Below, piece after piece: positions 63,794 to 64,000 of a DNA stretch of 64,000 nucleotides. The stretch is from Salinimicrobium sediminis (GTDB lineage: Bacteria; Bacteroidota; Bacteroidia; Flavobacteriales; Flavobacteriaceae). Within the stretch, counting starts at the first letter, position 1. The number at the start of each line of letters is the position of its first letter. The notes beneath the pieces are model-generated. The model was not told the origin of the DNA. It made no database searches and saw only the letters and a program-made list of their open reading frames with translations. Location of the stretch: assembly GCF_900215295.1 (NCBI RefSeq), contig NZ_OCMF01000003.1:248001-312000 (forward strand). Reading direction: 5' to 3'. A program made the translations under genes and the position numbers.

Positions 63794-64000
63794 TTACTCT
63801 TTTATCTGCTCCTTAGAGATAATTTCTTTTTCTTTAGCTGCCAGTTTTACCCTCAATTCTTTCATATCATCACTAATTTTGCGGTCAACAATTTTAGCAT
63901 AATGCTGAGTAGTTCTAAGGTCTTTGTGGCCTAACATTTTACTTACTGATTCAATGGGAACACCATTGGTCAATGTAATAGTTGTAGCAAAAGTATGTCG
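63794..64000 (-). CDS. Tyrosine recombinase (phage-type integrase), C-terminal part
   Basis: The last 68 residues of an integrase that runs off the right edge of the window. RHTFATTITLTNGVPIESVS carries the catalytic His-x-x-Arg box (HTFA context), and MLGHKDLRTTQHYAKIVD carries the conserved LGH and the nucleophile Tyr. The Lys/Glu-rich tail fits Bacteroidetes conjugative-element integrases. Its transcription is leftward. It suggests the DNA on one side is an integrated element. Confidence 0.88.
   Translation of the reverse strand, partial: RHTFATTITLTNGVPIESVSKMLGHKDLRTTQHYAKIVDRKISDDMKELRVKLAAKEKEIISKEQIKE

Overview
The window looks like a chromosomal segment of a marine-type Bacteroidetes, most likely family Flavobacteriaceae (Gramella/Salegentibacter-like). 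The evidence is a SusC/SusD pair, many SpII lipoproteins, DUF1206, HYC_CC_PP and NodT-type outer-membrane proteins, few Shine-Dalgarno sequences, and repeated Bacteroidetes -7 promoter elements (TAnnTTTG), a few with a TTG/TTTG about 19-22 bases upstream. No rRNA or intact tRNA gene is visible.

Positions 1-21,650 are housekeeping. They hold the 3' end of valS; a leftward run rsfS-ftsH-LUD protein-cdsA-psd-ACBP (proteolysis and phospholipid synthesis); birA; pyrE with an SRPBCC protein; a NUDIX hydrolase; an M14 lipoprotein peptidase; a TonB receptor; coaD; ddl; a PASTA protein with an RluD pseudouridine synthase; yaaA; pyruvate carboxylase (whose biotin is attached by BirA); and a UDG-family protein inside decayed repeats.

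Positions 21,999-28,820 are a complete leftward tryptophan operon, trpEGDCFBA. It is preceded by an 18-residue leader peptide with three consecutive Trp codons and a strong intrinsic terminator, a textbook-type attenuator. Only about 5 nt separate the inferred transcription start from the leader ATG.

Positions 28,900-50,000 carry a rhodanese, a subtilase lipoprotein, an Asp/Glu racemase, a DUF1206 membrane protein whose start codon lies in a 15-bp inverted repeat, an ankyrin protein, a SusC-N-terminus/VWA chimera, an MscS channel, an RND efflux operon (outer-membrane factor, adaptor, pump), a patatin, an MFS transporter, two uncharacterised overlapping lipoprotein genes, a TVP38-like membrane protein and a PAP2 phosphatase.

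Positions about 50,000-64,000 look like accessory DNA. At the left there is a terminator next to a short block resembling the 3' end of a tRNA or tmRNA. At the right edge is the C-terminus of a tyrosine recombinase. Between them are an HTH protein coupled to an unknown protein, a gene remnant, a Cys-rich HYC_CC_PP protein, a SusC/SusD importer, a PepSY membrane protein, histidine ammonia-lyase and a long-form urocanate hydratase (HutH-HutU without HutI), a STAS-like protein and a PAS histidine kinase. The HYC_CC_PP-SusCD-PepSY-HutHU cluster is the best candidate for an undescribed system, possibly import and deamination of histidine, histidine-rich peptide or a metal-histidine complex. That substrate is inference only.
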